Of a DNA stretch of 64,000 nt, positions 63,930 to 64,000 are shown piece after piece (positions within the stretch are counted from its first letter, which is position 1; the number at the start of each line of letters is the position of its first letter). The notes beneath the pieces were generated by a model that had not been told where the DNA came from, did not search any database, and worked only from the letters and a program-made list of their open reading frames with translations. The DNA is taken from assembly GCA_030603565.1 (NCBI GenBank), contig JAUVXM010000001.1, positions 1 to 64,000 of the forward strand, in the 5' to 3' direction. The stretch comes from Candidatus Aminicenantota bacterium (GTDB lineage: Bacteria > Acidobacteriota > Aminicenantia > Aminicenantales > Aminicenantaceae). Made by a program: the position numbers and the translations under genes.

Positions 63930-64000
63930 TTATCTCTGATTAATAGGTCTTTCTTTTTGGAGGCGTATATATTTCTCTTTCTGTTTTTCCGTCAGAATTT
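63930..64000 (-). CDS. C-terminal end of a Spy-like gene (cut by the window edge)
   Basis: From the edge at 64000 the minus-strand frame reads ILTEKQKEKYIRLQKERP and ends at TAA 63930-63932. LTEKQ followed by a charged helix is the C-terminal pattern of Spy/CpxP-type periplasmic proteins. Only 22 codons are visible, so the call is tentative. Confidence 0.5.
   Translation of the reverse strand, partial: ILTEKQKEKYIRLQKERPINQR

Overview
The window looks like a chromosome segment from an uncultured, Gram-negative, probably anaerobic bacterium. The protein set resembles Candidatus Aminicenantes or other lineages near the Acidobacteria: lipoproteins with beta-propellers, a large BNR/VPS10-like secreted protein, a VWFA-related protein of the acidobacterial type, a CBM9-plus-barrel protein, S9 and S46 peptidases, Spy-like proteins and Tat-exported Gfo/Idh/MocA oxidoreductases. 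That assignment is an inference from protein families only. No rRNA or tRNA gene was seen.

Layout. 1-7.5 kb: a propeller lipoprotein, a Tat-exported ferredoxin-type aldo/keto reductase, a POT-type transporter, a DUF1015 protein and small envelope proteins. 7.6-18.2 kb: large secreted proteins, a nucleotide-sugar dehydrogenase and an S9 peptidase. 18.4-20.0 kb: a two-gene unit of a PP-loop ATPase and a methyltransferase. 20.1-25.9 kb: a minus-strand operon of two amidohydrolases followed by an archaeal-type PheRS (pheS, pheT). 26.2-37.5 kb: three Gfo/Idh/MocA proteins, a HEAT-repeat protein, a TIM-barrel isomerase, a seven-haem cytochrome c and a haem-b-like membrane protein, which together suggest extracytoplasmic sugar oxidation linked to electron transfer, followed by mutM.

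37.5-50.9 kb is the most notable region: ten genes on the minus strand, nearly all overlapping or 2-3 nt apart, behind one good sigma-70-like promoter with a palindrome at the start site. In transcription order they are a half-size HsdS, HsdM, RhuM, a CBASS triad (HNH-SAVED effector Cap5, CD-NTase, stand-alone E2-like protein), full-length HsdS, a TIGR04141/DUF6119 protein, HsdR and a YgjP-like metallopeptidase. A complete short CBASS is thus nested between hsdM and hsdS of a type I restriction-modification operon. About 0.6 kb upstream on the same strand lies a ThiS-like (C-terminal GG) and ThiF-like (E1-like) pair, next to a CBASS that has an E2 but no E1 of its own.

52.4-63.9 kb: an acetyltransferase-like protein, ApbE, a glycosyltransferase cluster, a beta-barrel-like protein with a two-component system, an S46 peptidase and the end of a Spy-like gene.

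Scattered between genes is a non-coding element family. Three full copies are each exactly 253 bp (35773, 53727, 58032), with inverted ends beginning CCTGAACTATTCAT, and at least five fragments exist. Ends often sit directly against stop codons or just upstream of starts, and the inner arms show a paired base change that keeps the inverted repeat. The window also has a 101-bp direct repeat flanking the aldo/keto reductase, a perfect 44-nt palindrome, and a REP-like hairpin inserted in frame in hsdR.
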